The position numbers and the translations under genes are program-made. The notes under the pieces are model-generated. The model was not told the DNA's origin and made no database searches. It worked only from the letters and a program-made list of their open reading frames with translations. A stretch of 64,000 nucleotides of DNA from Providencia vermicola (GTDB lineage Bacteria; Pseudomonadota; Gammaproteobacteria; Enterobacterales; Enterobacteriaceae): positions 4,216,812-4,280,811 of the forward strand of contig NZ_CP048796.1 of the NCBI RefSeq assembly GCF_010748935.1, written 5' to 3'. Each line of letters opens with the position of its first letter. Positions within the stretch are counted from its first letter, which is position 1. Of the stretch, positions 11,196 to 20,438 are shown piece by piece.

Positions 11196-12401
11196 ATGGC
11201 ACAGCTATTAGGTAAAAAAATAGTCCTCGGCATAAGTGGTGGTATTGCCGCATATAAAATTCCTGAGCTCACTCGTCGCTTACGTGATGAGGGTGCTATA
11301 GTCCGCGTTGTTATGACTCATGGGGCAAAAGCCTTTATTACACCTTTAACATTGCAGGCGGTTTCTGGTCATCCCGTCTCTGACGATTTACTTGACCCAG
11401 CGGCGGAAGCAGCAATGGGCCATATTGAGCTCGCTAAATGGGCCGATATCATCATATTAGCGCCAGCTACAGCAGATTTAATTGCTCGAATAAGTGCTGG
11501 TATGGCGAATGATTTATTGACCACCATTTGTTTAGCTTCGGCTGCGCCGCTTGCGGTTGTTCCTGCCATGAATCAACAAATGTATCGAGCAACGGCGACA
11601 CAAGAAAATTTAATCAAACTGAAACAACGTCAATGTATGATTTGGGGGCCAGATGATGGCAGCCAAGCCTGCGGTGACATCGGCCCAGGAAGAATGCTCG
11701 ATCCATTAGAGATTGTACGTTTTACCTGTGAACACTTCCGTTCTCGAACTGACTTACAAAATCGAAAAATTATGATTACGGCAGGGCCTACCCGTGAAGA
11801 TTTAGACCCAGTCCGCTTTATTAGTAATCACAGCTCAGGAAAAATGGGGTTCGCTATTGCTGAAGCAGCCAGTCAACGTGGTGCACAAGTGACTTTAATT
11901 GCAGGCCCAGTGACTTTAGCGACACCGGCAGGAGTCACGCGAATTGATGTTATCAGTGCTCTCGATATGTACGAAAAAGTGCACCAAACTATCACTGAGC
12001 AAGATATCTTTATCGGTTGTGCGGCTGTCGCTGACTACCGTGCAAAAACAATTGCTGAAAATAAAATTAAAAAACAGGGTGATGAAGTTGTCATTACATT
12101 AGTCAAAAATCCTGATATTGTTGCCAGTGTTGGCCAATTAGCACAACATCGCCCTTATGTGGTTGGATTTGCAGCCGAAACCCAGAATGTGGAAGAATAC
12201 GCACGTCAGAAACGCCAACAAAAACAGTTAGACCTAATTTGTGCGAATGATGTTTCGCTCGCTGATAATGGTTTTAACAGTGATAACAATGCACTGCATA
12301 TTTTTGATGCTTTTGGCGACACCCGTTTACCACACAGTAGTAAACTTGAATTAAGCCACCGTTTATTAGACGAGATACTTCAACGTTATGAAAAAAATTG
12401 A
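11196..12401 (+). CDS. coaBC: Bifunctional PPC decarboxylase / PPC synthetase
   Basis: Makes 4'-phosphopantetheine from phosphopantothenate and cysteine. The N-terminal CoaC half is an FMN-dependent decarboxylase, with [12 protein letters not shown] at the start and the PAMNQQMY motif near residue 121. The C-terminal CoaB half activates the substrate with CTP and carries [14 protein letters not shown] and KNPDIV. The ATG at 11196 (MAQLLGKK) is chosen over one four codons earlier because GGA is correctly spaced before it; this gives 401 residues. It overlaps dut by 14 bases, the usual enterobacterial arrangement. Confidence 0.97.
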   Translation: MAQLLGKKIVLGISGGIAAYKIPELTRRLRDEGAIVRVVMTHGAKAFITPLTLQAVSGHPVSDDLLDPAAEAAMGHIELAKWADIIILAPATADLIARISAGMANDLLTTICLASAAPLAVVPAMNQQMYRATATQENLIKLKQRQCMIWGPDDGSQACGDIGPGRMLDPLEIVRFTCEHFRSRTDLQNRKIMITAGPTREDLDPVRFISNHSSGKMGFAIAEAASQRGAQVTLIAGPVTLATPAGVTRIDVISALDMYEKVHQTITEQDIFIGCAAVADYRAKTIAENKIKKQGDEVVITLVKNPDIVASVGQLAQHRPYVVGFAAETQNVEEYARQKRQQKQLDLICANDVSLADNGFNSDNNALHIFDAFGDTRLPHSSKLELSHRLLDEILQRYEKN

Positions 12402-12843
12402 TCTGAAAATTCTTGATCCCCGTATTGGTAACGAGTTTCCTTTACCAACTTATGCAACGACTGGCTCAGCGGGATTAGATCTGCGTGCTTGCCTTGATGC
12501 ACCAATCGATTTAGCGCCGGGTCAAACAGAGTTAATCCCTACTGGCCTCGCGATTCATATCGCTGATGAGCAGCTAGCAGCAGTCATCCTACCGCGTTCC
12601 GGTCTTGGCCATAAACATGGTGTTGTACTTGGTAATCTAGTTGGATTGATTGACTCTGACTATCAAGGGCAATTGATGGTGTCTGTATGGAACAGAGGCA
12701 ACCAGACATTTACCATTGAACCGGGCGAACGGATGGCCCAAATGGTTTTCGTTCCAGTCGTTCAAGCTGAATTTAATATTGTCGATGACTTTGATGCGAC
12801 AGAACGAGGCGCTGGAGGCTTCGGACATTCAGGACGTCAATAA
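12388..12843 (+). CDS. dut: dUTP diphosphatase
   Basis: Hydrolyses dUTP to dUMP and pyrophosphate, keeping uracil out of DNA and supplying dUMP for thymidylate. The 151-residue trimeric-type enzyme shows the five conserved motifs in order, including [34 protein letters not shown] and the C-terminal [11 protein letters not shown] arm that closes over the active site. Overlaps the end of coaBC, implying translational coupling. Confidence 0.98.
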   Translation: MKKIDLKILDPRIGNEFPLPTYATTGSAGLDLRACLDAPIDLAPGQTELIPTGLAIHIADEQLAAVILPRSGLGHKHGVVLGNLVGLIDSDYQGQLMVSVWNRGNQTFTIEPGERMAQMVFVPVVQAEFNIVDDFDATERGAGGFGHSGRQ

Positions 12844-13438
12844 ATTTGCTTACACCTAATTCTTAGCTTTACTGATAATACCAAATCCATATTTCATGAT
12901 GGAATAACAAATAAACTTATCAGTGAGTTTAGCGAAAAATAGACGGTATCATTTTAGTACGACAGTTTAGTTGCTTTAAAGGGTATTTTGTTGGTAGCGA
13001 TATGTTTATCTAAACGAGGTATACGTCCTAACAGACCCTATCTCGAAACTGACAACAATAGCAATTCGTGAAATATAGGCTGTTATTTTGTCAGCTTTTT
13101 AAGATAAATTGATGGCTTAGCCTACTAGCTCCCCTCTTTATGATTTAACTGAGGAGCTAATACGCTAAGTCGCGCAAGGGGCAAGTAAGGTTCCATTGAT
13201 AAAAAGTTCGCGGGCAAGAAACTCGTCCCTCGAAGGCTGAAAATGGTCACTTTACATGCCACATGCAAGGTCACAAATATATACCATCTAACGATACAAC
13301 AAGCATATGCCCTTTTAAGCCAGCCGAACTTCATCGATATCGTGCTCTTTTATCTACTTTTTGCCCTTTATTTTCTATTTACTCGGGGCAAAATTTTAGA
13401 TAGTTTGTTTTGCTGTTTTAGCAGGGGTCTTATCAGAC
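12844..13438. other. Gene-free region between dut and slmA
   Basis: 595 bases with no supportable gene; the short open frames on either strand encode nothing recognisable. The only structure seen is an imperfect inverted repeat at 13116-13169. The promoter of slmA should lie in the last 150 bases. Confidence 0.5.
13116..13169. repeat. Imperfect inverted repeat upstream of slmA
   Basis: The left arm (13116-13136, beginning CTTAGC and containing TAGCTCC) and right arm (13151-13169, containing GGAGCTA and ending GCTAAG) pair over about 19 bases. There are two mismatches and a two-base bulge around a 14-base loop. No T tract follows, so a terminator is less likely than a structured or protein-binding element. 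Confidence 0.5.
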
Positions 13439-14038
13439 ATGGCAGAAAAAGCGATAACAAAAAAACGCAACAGACGTGAAGAGATTTTGCAGTCTCTGGC
13501 GCTGATGTTAGAAAGTAGTGATGGTAGTCAACGAATTACAACTGCAAAGCTTGCAGCAACTGTAGGAGTATCTGAAGCTGCACTTTATCGTCATTTTCCG
13601 AGTAAAACGAAAATGTTCGATAGCTTAATTGAGTTTATCGAGGACTCTTTAGTTTCGCGCATCAATCTTATCCTAAGCGATGAGAAAGATACGCTAACTC
13701 GCATTAAACTGATTTTAGCCCTTATTTTAGGCTTTTCAGAGAAAAACCCGGGGCTGACCCGTATTATGACCGGCCACGCCCTGATGTTTGAGCAAGATAG
13801 GCTGCAAGGTCGTATAAACCAATTATTTGAACGAATAGAGTCACAATTACGCCAAGTATTAAAAGAGAAAAAAATACGAGATGGGCATGGTTTTCTGCAT
13901 GATGAATCCCTTCTTGCAAGCCAACTGCTCGCATTTTGTGAAGGAATGTTGTCGCGTTTTGTACGTTCAGAATTCCGTTATCGACCCACAGTAGAATTTG
14001 AATCACGCTGGCCTTTAATTTTAGCTCAGTTACAATAA
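13439..14038 (+). CDS. slmA: Nucleoid occlusion factor SlmA
   Basis: TetR-family DNA-binding protein that binds sites spread over the chromosome and, when bound, blocks FtsZ ring assembly over the nucleoid. The 199 residues match E. coli SlmA closely in sequence. The helix-turn-helix lies near residues 33-55 ([19 protein letters not shown]) and the C-terminus reads [10 protein letters not shown]. It sits in the conserved coaBC-dut-slmA order, divergent in function from pyrE on the other strand. Confidence 0.97.
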   Translation: MAEKAITKKRNRREEILQSLALMLESSDGSQRITTAKLAATVGVSEAALYRHFPSKTKMFDSLIEFIEDSLVSRINLILSDEKDTLTRIKLILALILGFSEKNPGLTRIMTGHALMFEQDRLQGRINQLFERIESQLRQVLKEKKIRDGHGFLHDESLLASQLLAFCEGMLSRFVRSEFRYRPTVEFESRWPLILAQLQ

Positions 14039-14054
14039 CAGATTAAACAACTAC

Positions 14055-14090
14055 TCACCCCGCCCACATTCTTTGGGCGAGGGCTTTTTT
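14055..14090 (+). terminator. Intrinsic terminator of slmA
   Basis: The stem CGCCCA/TGGGCG, extendable by flanking CCC and AGGG, lies about 20 bases after the slmA stop and is followed by TTTTTT. The remaining space to the pyrE stop holds nothing recognisable. Confidence 0.85.
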
Positions 14091-14267
14091 CTTTATTTAC
14101 CTGTTTCTTGATTACCTTAGGGTAAACAAGCTCAAATCCAGGACATGATGAATGCCATTCATCTGTGCAGCTCCTCATCATTGTAGGATGACTAGCCCAA
14201 ATCCCTCTTATCTGACTTTCATCTAAAAAGTGATTACCCTGAATAAGAAGACAACAGCTGATTAACC

Positions 14268-14909
14268 TCAAATACCATACTGCTGACGATAAGCTTGCAT
14301 CGCGATGAGATGTTGTTGCATATCTTCTCGTTCAGCGAGGTAAGCAATCAAGTCGCTCATCGTAATAATTGAATAAACTTTGCAGTGATAATCGCGTTCA
14401 ACTTCCTGTACCGCCGAGATCTCACCTTTGCCTTTTTCTTGACGATCAAGACAGAGAAGGACGCCATTAAGTGTCGCATTTTGCTGTTTAATAATTTCCA
14501 TCGATTCACGAATTGCCGTACCCGCTGTAATAACATCATCGACAACCACCACACGCCCCTGTAGTGGAGAGCCCACTAATGTGCCACCTTCACCATGATC
14601 CTTGGCTTCTTTACGGTTAAAGCAGTATGGCATATCAATATTATGATGTTCAGCAAGTGCAACTGCTGTCGTCGTTGCTATTGGGATCCCCTTATAAGCA
14701 GGCCCAAACAAAACATCACATTCGATTGCACTTTCTTTGAGAGCTTGCGCGTAGAATCGACCAACCAGTGCCAGATCACGCCCCGTATTAAACAGCCCAG
14801 CATTAAAGAAATAGGGGCTTTTACGGCCTGATTTCAGCGTAAACTCACCAAATTTAAGCACCTGTTTTTTCATGGCAAGCTCTATAAATTCGCGCTGATA
14901 GGCTTTCAT
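14268..14909 (-). CDS. pyrE: Orotate phosphoribosyltransferase
   Basis: Converts orotate and PRPP to OMP in de novo pyrimidine synthesis. The 213 residues equal the E. coli length. The PRPP-binding motif [13 protein letters not shown] spans residues 120-132 and the flexible catalytic loop is near [10 protein letters not shown] (residues 100-109). It is downstream of rph and, as in E. coli, separated from it by an attenuator-like hairpin, so expression should respond to UTP supply. Confidence 0.97.
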   Translation of the reverse strand: MKAYQREFIELAMKKQVLKFGEFTLKSGRKSPYFFNAGLFNTGRDLALVGRFYAQALKESAIECDVLFGPAYKGIPIATTTAVALAEHHNIDMPYCFNRKEAKDHGEGGTLVGSPLQGRVVVVDDVITAGTAIRESMEIIKQQNATLNGVLLCLDRQEKGKGEISAVQEVERDYHCKVYSIITMSDLIAYLAEREDMQQHLIAMQAYRQQYGI

Positions 14910-14963
14910 GGGTCAATCTCCTCAATATTTAATGTCAATATATTTAATACGATGATACACATA

Positions 14964-15018
14964 CTGGTGAGCTCAAAAAAATCACCAGCCATAAAAAAGG
15001 CGACTATTTCAGCCGCCT
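14964..15018 (-). promoter_or_regulatory. pyrE attenuator region with two hairpins
   Basis: Read on the minus strand after the rph stop, the first stem-loop (15018-14998, GGCGGCT paired with AGTCGCC, one mismatch) is followed at once by TTTTTT and has the form of an intrinsic terminator. A second perfect 7-base inverted repeat (CTGGTGA/TCACCAG, 14988-14964) with an 11-base loop containing seven Ts follows. In E. coli the rph-pyrE leader controls pyrE through coupled translation and UTP-dependent attenuation; the same mechanism is inferred here. Confidence 0.75.
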
Positions 15019-15031
15019 ATTAAAAATATTC

Positions 15032-15745
15032 TTATTTCAACGCTTCTCGTTGAGCTTCAAAAATAGATTCTAGTCCCGTTTTTGCTAATGCAAGTAACGA
15101 CAATAGCTCTTCATGGCTAAATGGTTCGCCTTCGGCAGTTCCCTGAACCTCTATCATACGACCATCATCCATCATAACGACGTTCATATCGGTCTCAGCC
15201 GCAGAGTCCTCAACATATTCAAGGTCACATACAGCTTCATTATTCACAATTCCTACAGAGACTGCGGCTACCATCGATTTTAAAGGGCTCGCCGTCAATT
15301 TACCTTGTTCAACCATTTTATTAAGTGCATCGACTAACGCAACGCAAGCCCCTGAAATAGCTGCTGTACGAGTACCACCATCTGCTTGTATCACATCACA
15401 ATCTAACGTAATGGTATATTCGCCTAACTTTTTCAAATCAACCGCTGCGCGTAAAGATCGTGCGATTAGACGTTGGATTTCCATTGTACGCCCAGTCTGC
15501 TTACCTTTTGCCGCTTCACGTTGATTACGCGAATTTGTTGCTCGAGGTAGCATGCCATATTCTGCTGTCACCCAGCCTTGGCCTTGACCTTTTAAAAAAC
15601 GAGGCACTCCCTCTTCGACAGTTGCATTGCATAACACCTTAGTGTCGCCAAACTCAATAAGAACAGAGCCTTCCGCATGCTTAGTATAGTTGCGTGATAT
15701 TTTAATCGGACGCATTTGGTCTGCCATTCTGCCTTCTGGACGCAT
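15032..15745 (-). CDS. rph: Ribonuclease PH
   Basis: Phosphate-dependent 3' exoribonuclease that trims tRNA 3' ends. The start is set at [13 protein letters not shown], 12 codons inside the longest frame, to match the family; this gives 237 residues. The phosphate and RNA-binding segment [19 protein letters not shown] and the AETDMNVVM motif are present. The frame is intact to the end, unlike the frameshifted rph-1 allele of E. coli K-12. That matters because translation of rph drives pyrE attenuation control. Confidence 0.96.
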   Translation of the reverse strand: MRPEGRMADQMRPIKISRNYTKHAEGSVLIEFGDTKVLCNATVEEGVPRFLKGQGQGWVTAEYGMLPRATNSRNQREAAKGKQTGRTMEIQRLIARSLRAAVDLKKLGEYTITLDCDVIQADGGTRTAAISGACVALVDALNKMVEQGKLTASPLKSMVAAVSVGIVNNEAVCDLEYVEDSAAETDMNVVMMDDGRMIEVQGTAEGEPFSHEELLSLLALAKTGLESIFEAQREALK

Positions 15746-15867
15746 GGTGTTATCTCCATTTTCAACTAAATTGCCGCGCATTATACGTCCTTAAAACGAT
15801 AATGCCTATCATGACATCACTCATAGCGTTATAATCCCTCTTATATTCATTTTGATAGGAACGAATT

Positions 15868-16731
15868 ATGATCCGTAGTATGACCGCTTTTGCCCGCCGT
15901 GATATCAAGGGTGAATGGGGGAGTGCGGCCTGGGAGCTGCGTTCCGTTAACCAACGCTATCTAGAAACCTATATCCGCTTACCAGAACAATTACGAAGTC
16001 TTGAGCCAGTGGTTCGTGAACGAATTCGTGCTCGCCTGACTCGAGGCAAAGTTGAATGTAATCTACGTTTTGAATTAGATGGAGCAAATCGAGGAGAATT
16101 AATCCTTAACGAAAATTTAGCTCGTCAAATTATTAGTGCGGCTAACTGGGTAAAAAATTACAGTCATGAAGGCGAAATTAATCCATTAGAAATTCTACGT
16201 TGGCCTGGTGTTATGTCAGCGGGCGAGCAGGATTTAGATGCGATCAGCGAGCAGCTGTTAGCAGGGCTTGATGAGACATTAGATGCATTTATTCAAAGCC
16301 GAGAAGCTGAAGGCGCTGCGTTACACGCTCTTATCGAACAACGTCTGGATGCAGTACTGGTTGAAGTTGCAAAAGTCCGTCAGCATATGCCCGAAATTTT
16401 GCAATGGCAGCGTGAGCGCCTACAAACCAAATTAGAAGAAGCTGATATTCAAGTAGATAGCAACCGTTTAGAGCAAGAACTCATTTTATTAGCTCAACGT
16501 GTCGATGTCGCCGAAGAACTGGATCGGCTGGAAGCACACGTGAAAGAAACGCGTAATATTCTCAAGAAAAAAGAAGCCAATGGTCGACGCCTAGACTTTA
16601 TGATGCAAGAGTTTAATCGTGAATCAAATACTCTCGCATCAAAATCTATCAATAGTGAAGTGACCAATTCAGCCGTTGAGCTCAAAGTGTTGATAGAACA
16701 AATGAGAGAACAAATTCAAAATATTGAATAA
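15868..16731 (+). CDS. yicC: YicC family endoribonuclease
   Basis: A 287-residue protein equal in length to E. coli YicC. It begins MIRSMTAFARRDI and ends with the conserved C-terminal block SNTLASKSIN. Family members are metal-dependent endoribonucleases; YicC has been linked to small-RNA turnover in E. coli. It is divergent from rph, an arrangement conserved in enterobacteria. Confidence 0.93.
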   Translation: MIRSMTAFARRDIKGEWGSAAWELRSVNQRYLETYIRLPEQLRSLEPVVRERIRARLTRGKVECNLRFELDGANRGELILNENLARQIISAANWVKNYSHEGEINPLEILRWPGVMSAGEQDLDAISEQLLAGLDETLDAFIQSREAEGAALHALIEQRLDAVLVEVAKVRQHMPEILQWQRERLQTKLEEADIQVDSNRLEQELILLAQRVDVAEELDRLEAHVKETRNILKKKEANGRRLDFMMQEFNRESNTLASKSINSEVTNSAVELKVLIEQMREQIQNIE

Positions 16732-16748
16732 CGTAAACGTATTATAAA

Positions 16749-16797
16749 ATATAAAGCCGGTTCATTCTCTATACCTAAATTTTTACTGGCTTTATAT
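16749..16797 (+). terminator. Inverted repeat after yicC
   Basis: A perfect 10-base inverted repeat (ATATAAAGCC and GGCTTTATAT) with a 29-base loop begins 17 bases after the yicC stop. The long loop makes it a weaker terminator candidate. Confidence 0.45.
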
Positions 16798-17186
16798 TTA
16801 TCTTATATATGAATTCCAACCACTCTTTATCTGTCTTTCTATTAAGAATTTTAATACAGGGACAGCAAAAATAAAAATCATTAGAAAGCATACCGACGTA
16901 TAACCTTATATTACTTTAATTCATTAATAACTAAAAAATATTTTAAGTGTGCTTTATTTTAAATATAGCTATTTTAATAATAGTCGCATTGCATTTTCCA
17001 GCTAAACGAGCAAAACACCCCATGCATTCACCATAAGAAAAAACCAATATAATCAATGCATTGATAGGGTTTCAATAATAGTCTAGGAGCATTATTTTTA
17101 ACAATAATGGAATAATATCTGAAGACTAATTATCATTTTTTATTTATAATACAAAAAGGTTGCATAACGATACAGGATCCGCTGTT
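16798..17186. other. AT-rich region before the glycosyltransferase pair
   Basis: About 390 bases of strongly AT-rich DNA with no supportable gene. It marks a drop in GC content compared with yicC and presumably carries the promoter of the GT25 gene. No repeat or RNA gene was recognised. Confidence 0.4.
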
Positions 17187-17957
17187 ATGGAAAGTAACAT
17201 CCCTATTTTCATAGTTTCATTAAAAAAAGATATTGAACGTCGAAAAAAAATTACTGATTCGCTATCAGCACAAAAGTTGTCTTGGGTAATGATCGATGCT
17301 GTCGAAGGCAAAGATTTGCCATCTGACTACCTTAACTCACTAAACTTTCAATATAATAAGCCCTCATGTGCTAATGAAGTTGCATGTAGTCTCAGCCACC
17401 AATTAATATATAAAAAAATTGTTAACAGCAATTATGAGTGGGCAATTATTCTAGAAGATGATGCTATTATTAGCGATAAATTATCAGATCTCGTTAAACA
17501 GTTAAATAATGAAAAAACATCCTTACTCAAAAAGAATAATATTTACTTACTAGGTGGTCAAGAAGGCTTAAATTCAAGAAAACGCCTTTCTCTCAGTTTT
17601 TTTAATAAAATTAAAATCGGTAATGTTGTTTTTAGAAAAGTCACTTACAAACCAAGTAAGTTATTTAGAACATGTTGTTACTTAATTCATAGAGATGAGT
17701 GTGAAAAATTAATTACTCTATTTGACAAAGCTTATTATGTTGCTGATTCATGGAATTTATTTTATAAGCTCAAAATTGTAGATGGTTACTTTTTGACTGA
17801 AATAATTGAGCATCCAATACTAACACTTGAAAATAGTAATATTGAGAAATATAGGATTACAGAAAAAAAAACCAGACGACAAAAAGGTTTCATTGAAAGT
17901 AAAATATCTTTATTTTTCTTGCAAATAAGAAAATTTTTCCGTTCACTAAAATACTAA
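17187..17957 (+). CDS. Glycosyltransferase family 25
   Basis: A 256-residue glycosyltransferase of the GT25 (LPS biosynthesis) family. Support comes from the N-terminal IPIFIVSLKKDIERRKKI segment and the acidic WAIILEDDAI motif near residue 90, the family's nucleotide-sugar site. The ATG at 17187 is preferred to a TTG nine codons earlier because AGGA lies nine bases before it. A C-terminal lysine- and arginine-rich tail could hold it at the membrane. It is followed after 12 bases by a second glycosyltransferase. It is AT-rich relative to yicC. The sugar is unknown; an LPS core or O-antigen substituent is likely. Confidence 0.82.
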   Translation: MESNIPIFIVSLKKDIERRKKITDSLSAQKLSWVMIDAVEGKDLPSDYLNSLNFQYNKPSCANEVACSLSHQLIYKKIVNSNYEWAIILEDDAIISDKLSDLVKQLNNEKTSLLKKNNIYLLGGQEGLNSRKRLSLSFFNKIKIGNVVFRKVTYKPSKLFRTCCYLIHRDECEKLITLFDKAYYVADSWNLFYKLKIVDGYFLTEIIEHPILTLENSNIEKYRITEKKTRRQKGFIESKISLFFLQIRKFFRSLKY

Positions 17958-17969
17958 TAGGAATTCATT

Positions 17970-18761
17970 TTGATACCTAAAATAATACACTATGTTTGGG
18001 TTGGTAATAACCCTAAACCTCAATTTGTGTTAGATTGTATTGATACTTGGAAAAAACACCTTCCTGATTATGAGATTATGGAATGGGGAAATGACTGCCT
18101 AGACGAAATAAATAACACCTATGTTACCGAAGCAATAAAAAATAAAAAATGGGCCTTTGCTTCTGACTATATAAGGCTTTATGCTCTCTATAATTACGGA
18201 GGGATCTATCTTGATAGTGATGTAGAAGTAACACAAAGTTTTGACCGTTTTTTGAACCTTAGTTTTTTTAGCGGGTATGAACAATATGATGGTAAGTATC
18301 TACCTATTACAGCTGCTATGGGTTCTGTAAAAGGCTCATCAGTCATAAAAGGGCTACTTTCTGATTATGACAATCTGAATTTTGAAGTCAATGGAGAACT
18401 TGTTTTAGAACCCAATACATTCAAAATTAGCCGCTATTTCTCTAATGAATTTGGCCTTAATCCCCCCTACGATGGAAGCCAAGAATCCCATCTAGCAGAA
18501 GGGGTAGTCATTTATCCATCTTATTATTTTTGCAGTCCTGAATATAATAAGATTAACTATTCTATTCACCACTTCAGCGGCTCTTGGCTACCGTCACATA
18601 AAAGAAAAGATAAATTAAAAATTCTTAATAAATTTATTATTAGTCGATTTAAAAAGTCTAGAGATCAAGGTGATTATCCATTAAGCGATAGTGAAAAAAT
18701 CTTATTAAAAATTAACTTTTCAAAAATTGTCTCTTATGTTTTGATCTCAAGAAATAAGTAA
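17970..18761 (+). CDS. Glycosyltransferase with DXD motif (GT32-like)
   Basis: A 263-residue protein of the DXD sugar-binding glycosyltransferase group. It starts IPKIIHYVWVGNNPKP and carries WAFASDYIRLYALYNYGG directly followed by IYLDSDVEV, which holds the metal-binding DXD. Members add hexoses during capsule or LPS synthesis. The start is TTG, backed by AGGA seven bases before it; no ATG fits the conserved N-terminus. It probably forms an operon with the GT25 gene. Confidence 0.82.
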   Translation: MIPKIIHYVWVGNNPKPQFVLDCIDTWKKHLPDYEIMEWGNDCLDEINNTYVTEAIKNKKWAFASDYIRLYALYNYGGIYLDSDVEVTQSFDRFLNLSFFSGYEQYDGKYLPITAAMGSVKGSSVIKGLLSDYDNLNFEVNGELVLEPNTFKISRYFSNEFGLNPPYDGSQESHLAEGVVIYPSYYFCSPEYNKINYSIHHFSGSWLPSHKRKDKLKILNKFIISRFKKSRDQGDYPLSDSEKILLKINFSKIVSYVLISRNK

Positions 18762-18775
18762 ACACGCGATTACTA

Positions 18776-18808
18776 CTTGATACACTTAGTTTTTTCGAGT
18801 GTATCAAG
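18776..18808 (+). terminator. Inverted repeat after the glycosyltransferase pair
   Basis: A perfect 11-base inverted repeat (CTTGATACACT and AGTGTATCAAG, 11-base loop) lies 14 bases after the stop codon. It is a likely terminator although no strong T tract follows. The rest of the 316-base gap up to the Fur site shows nothing else. Confidence 0.6.
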
Positions 18809-19029
18809 ATTAAACATGATTTCTTTCCCTACTTAACCTAAGTTTTGTCTCTCTCCATTTTAGCCCTTCTAACCGTCACTATATTCGCAGATTAAATACC
18901 CTCTTTTCTTTTTCTGTAGGATTTACTCAAATGATTAAACGTGTAATGCATTGAATTTATTGTTAAAGACAGCAACTCACCGATAGGTAAATAAAAACTA
19001 TCAGCGATTGGCTTAGAATACTTAAAATT

Positions 19030-19051
19030 GATAATGATAATTGTTATTATC
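19030..19051 (+). promoter_or_regulatory. Fur box
   Basis: A near-palindrome made of GATAATGATAAT followed by TGTTATTATC matches the classical Fur consensus very well. It lies 26 bases before the start of the binding-protein gene, so iron-dependent repression of that gene is expected. Confidence 0.88.
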
Positions 19052-19077
19052 AAGGCTCAATCAAAAAGGGTCTAAAT

Positions 19078-20208
19078 ATGAAGATAATTAATCACCTGCT
19101 ATCAATAACATTCGTAACCTTATGCTCATCCTCGGCCTTAGCAACGACCTATCCCGTTACAGTGACCGATACCGATGGCCAAAAAATTACGTTACAACAA
19201 GAACCGAAACGAGTTGTATTGCAAGATGGTCGAGATATTTTAACGCTGGCTTTGCTTGATAGAGAGAATCCGTTTAATCGCCTCGTCGCATGGAATAATA
19301 ATCTGCAAAAAACGGACCCTCAGACGGTAGAATTACTGGCAAAAAAATGGCAATCCGATCTACAGAAAATTCCCGATATGGGATTCAATGACAAAGGTGA
19401 AGTTAACACTGAAGTGGTAATTGCTCAAAAACCCGACCTCCTGATTGCGCAGTTACGTGCAAAACCTGCATTAGAAGGCTCTGGTGTTGTTAGCCGTTTA
19501 AAAGATGCTAATATTCCTATTCTATATATCGATACTTTTTTGCACCCAATCGAAAATACAACCACGAGCATCGACATGCTTGGATTGGTGTTAAATAAAG
19601 AAAAAGAAGCCAAAGAATATACTGACTTTTATCAAGCTCGCTTATCAGACATCCAACAAGCAACGGCAAAAATCCAGAATAAGCCGCGTGTTTTTATTGA
19701 AGCCAAGGCAGGAGCAAATGGTAGCGATAGCTGCTGTTTTACCCATAATAACGCCGGTTGGGGTGGTTTAGTGCAAGCAATTGGCGCCGATAATATTGGC
19801 AGTCAATTTTTACCGGGTGCTTCTGGCACTGTCTCTTTAGAACAAGTCATTACAACAACGCCTGACGTTTATATCGTCACCGGCTCTCGTTGGGTTAATA
19901 AAAACAATATTGCTGCTCCCTTTGGTTATGGCGTGACAAAAGAAGAAAACCAACGTGGTTTTGAACGACTAAAAAATAGAACGGGTTTTAGCCAAATTAG
20001 TGCCGTTAAAAATAATCGGTTATATGGCGTCTACCATAACTTCTATAACCATCCTTATAATATTGTCGGTATGGAATATCTTGCAAAATTTATCTATCCC
20101 GAACAATTTACATCACTTAAGCCTGAAGAAACGTATAATCAAATTATTAAAACATATACAACAATCCCTATTGCTGATGCACTTTGGGGGTCTCAAGCCG
20201 CACAATAA
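19078..20208 (+). CDS. Periplasmic iron-type ABC transporter binding protein
   Basis: A 376-residue substrate-binding protein of the FecB/TroA fold. A signal peptide is visible (residues 1-22, ending SALA). It is followed by PVTVTDTDGQKITLQQEPKRVV, the usual opening of siderophore or heme binding proteins. The Fur box just upstream supports an iron-linked role. No permease or ATPase gene lies beside it, so it must work with transporters encoded elsewhere. A CC pair in GSDSCCFTHNNAGWGG (residues about 217-232) is unusual for a periplasmic binding pocket. The ligand cannot be named from sequence. Confidence 0.85.
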   Translation: MKIINHLLSITFVTLCSSSALATTYPVTVTDTDGQKITLQQEPKRVVLQDGRDILTLALLDRENPFNRLVAWNNNLQKTDPQTVELLAKKWQSDLQKIPDMGFNDKGEVNTEVVIAQKPDLLIAQLRAKPALEGSGVVSRLKDANIPILYIDTFLHPIENTTTSIDMLGLVLNKEKEAKEYTDFYQARLSDIQQATAKIQNKPRVFIEAKAGANGSDSCCFTHNNAGWGGLVQAIGADNIGSQFLPGASGTVSLEQVITTTPDVYIVTGSRWVNKNNIAAPFGYGVTKEENQRGFERLKNRTGFSQISAVKNNRLYGVYHNFYNHPYNIVGMEYLAKFIYPEQFTSLKPEETYNQIIKTYTTIPIADALWGSQAAQ

Positions 20209-20215
20209 TAAATTA

Positions 20216-20240
20216 ATAGCCCTCAGAGTATGAGGGCTAT
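20216..20240. terminator. Hairpin after the binding-protein gene
   Basis: A perfect 10-base stem (ATAGCCCTCA/TGAGGGCTAT) with a five-base loop follows the stop by eight bases. A terminator role is likely; no T run follows on the plus strand. Confidence 0.65.
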
Positions 20241-20438
20241 CATGATGACTTTAATCGATTGAAATCGCATCTACACCTTAAGCCTTCCCCACTTAAGCTG
20301 ATACCCATTCAAAACCAATTCAATACGAGGAGTATAATTACAGCTCAAACAATTGTTAGCTAATAATGAGTATGTTAATAGATAATTTGTCAAAAAATCT
20401 GGTGATACTCACATCACCAGATCCCATGAAATTTAATC

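Noticed and set aside
13125..13479. Short open frames on both strands between dut and slmA
   Set aside because: No ribosome sites, no family motifs, and the plus-strand frame runs into slmA in another frame.
14026..14271. 81-codon minus-strand frame between slmA and pyrE
   Set aside because: It covers the slmA terminator and the end of slmA; composition and lack of a ribosome site suggest chance.
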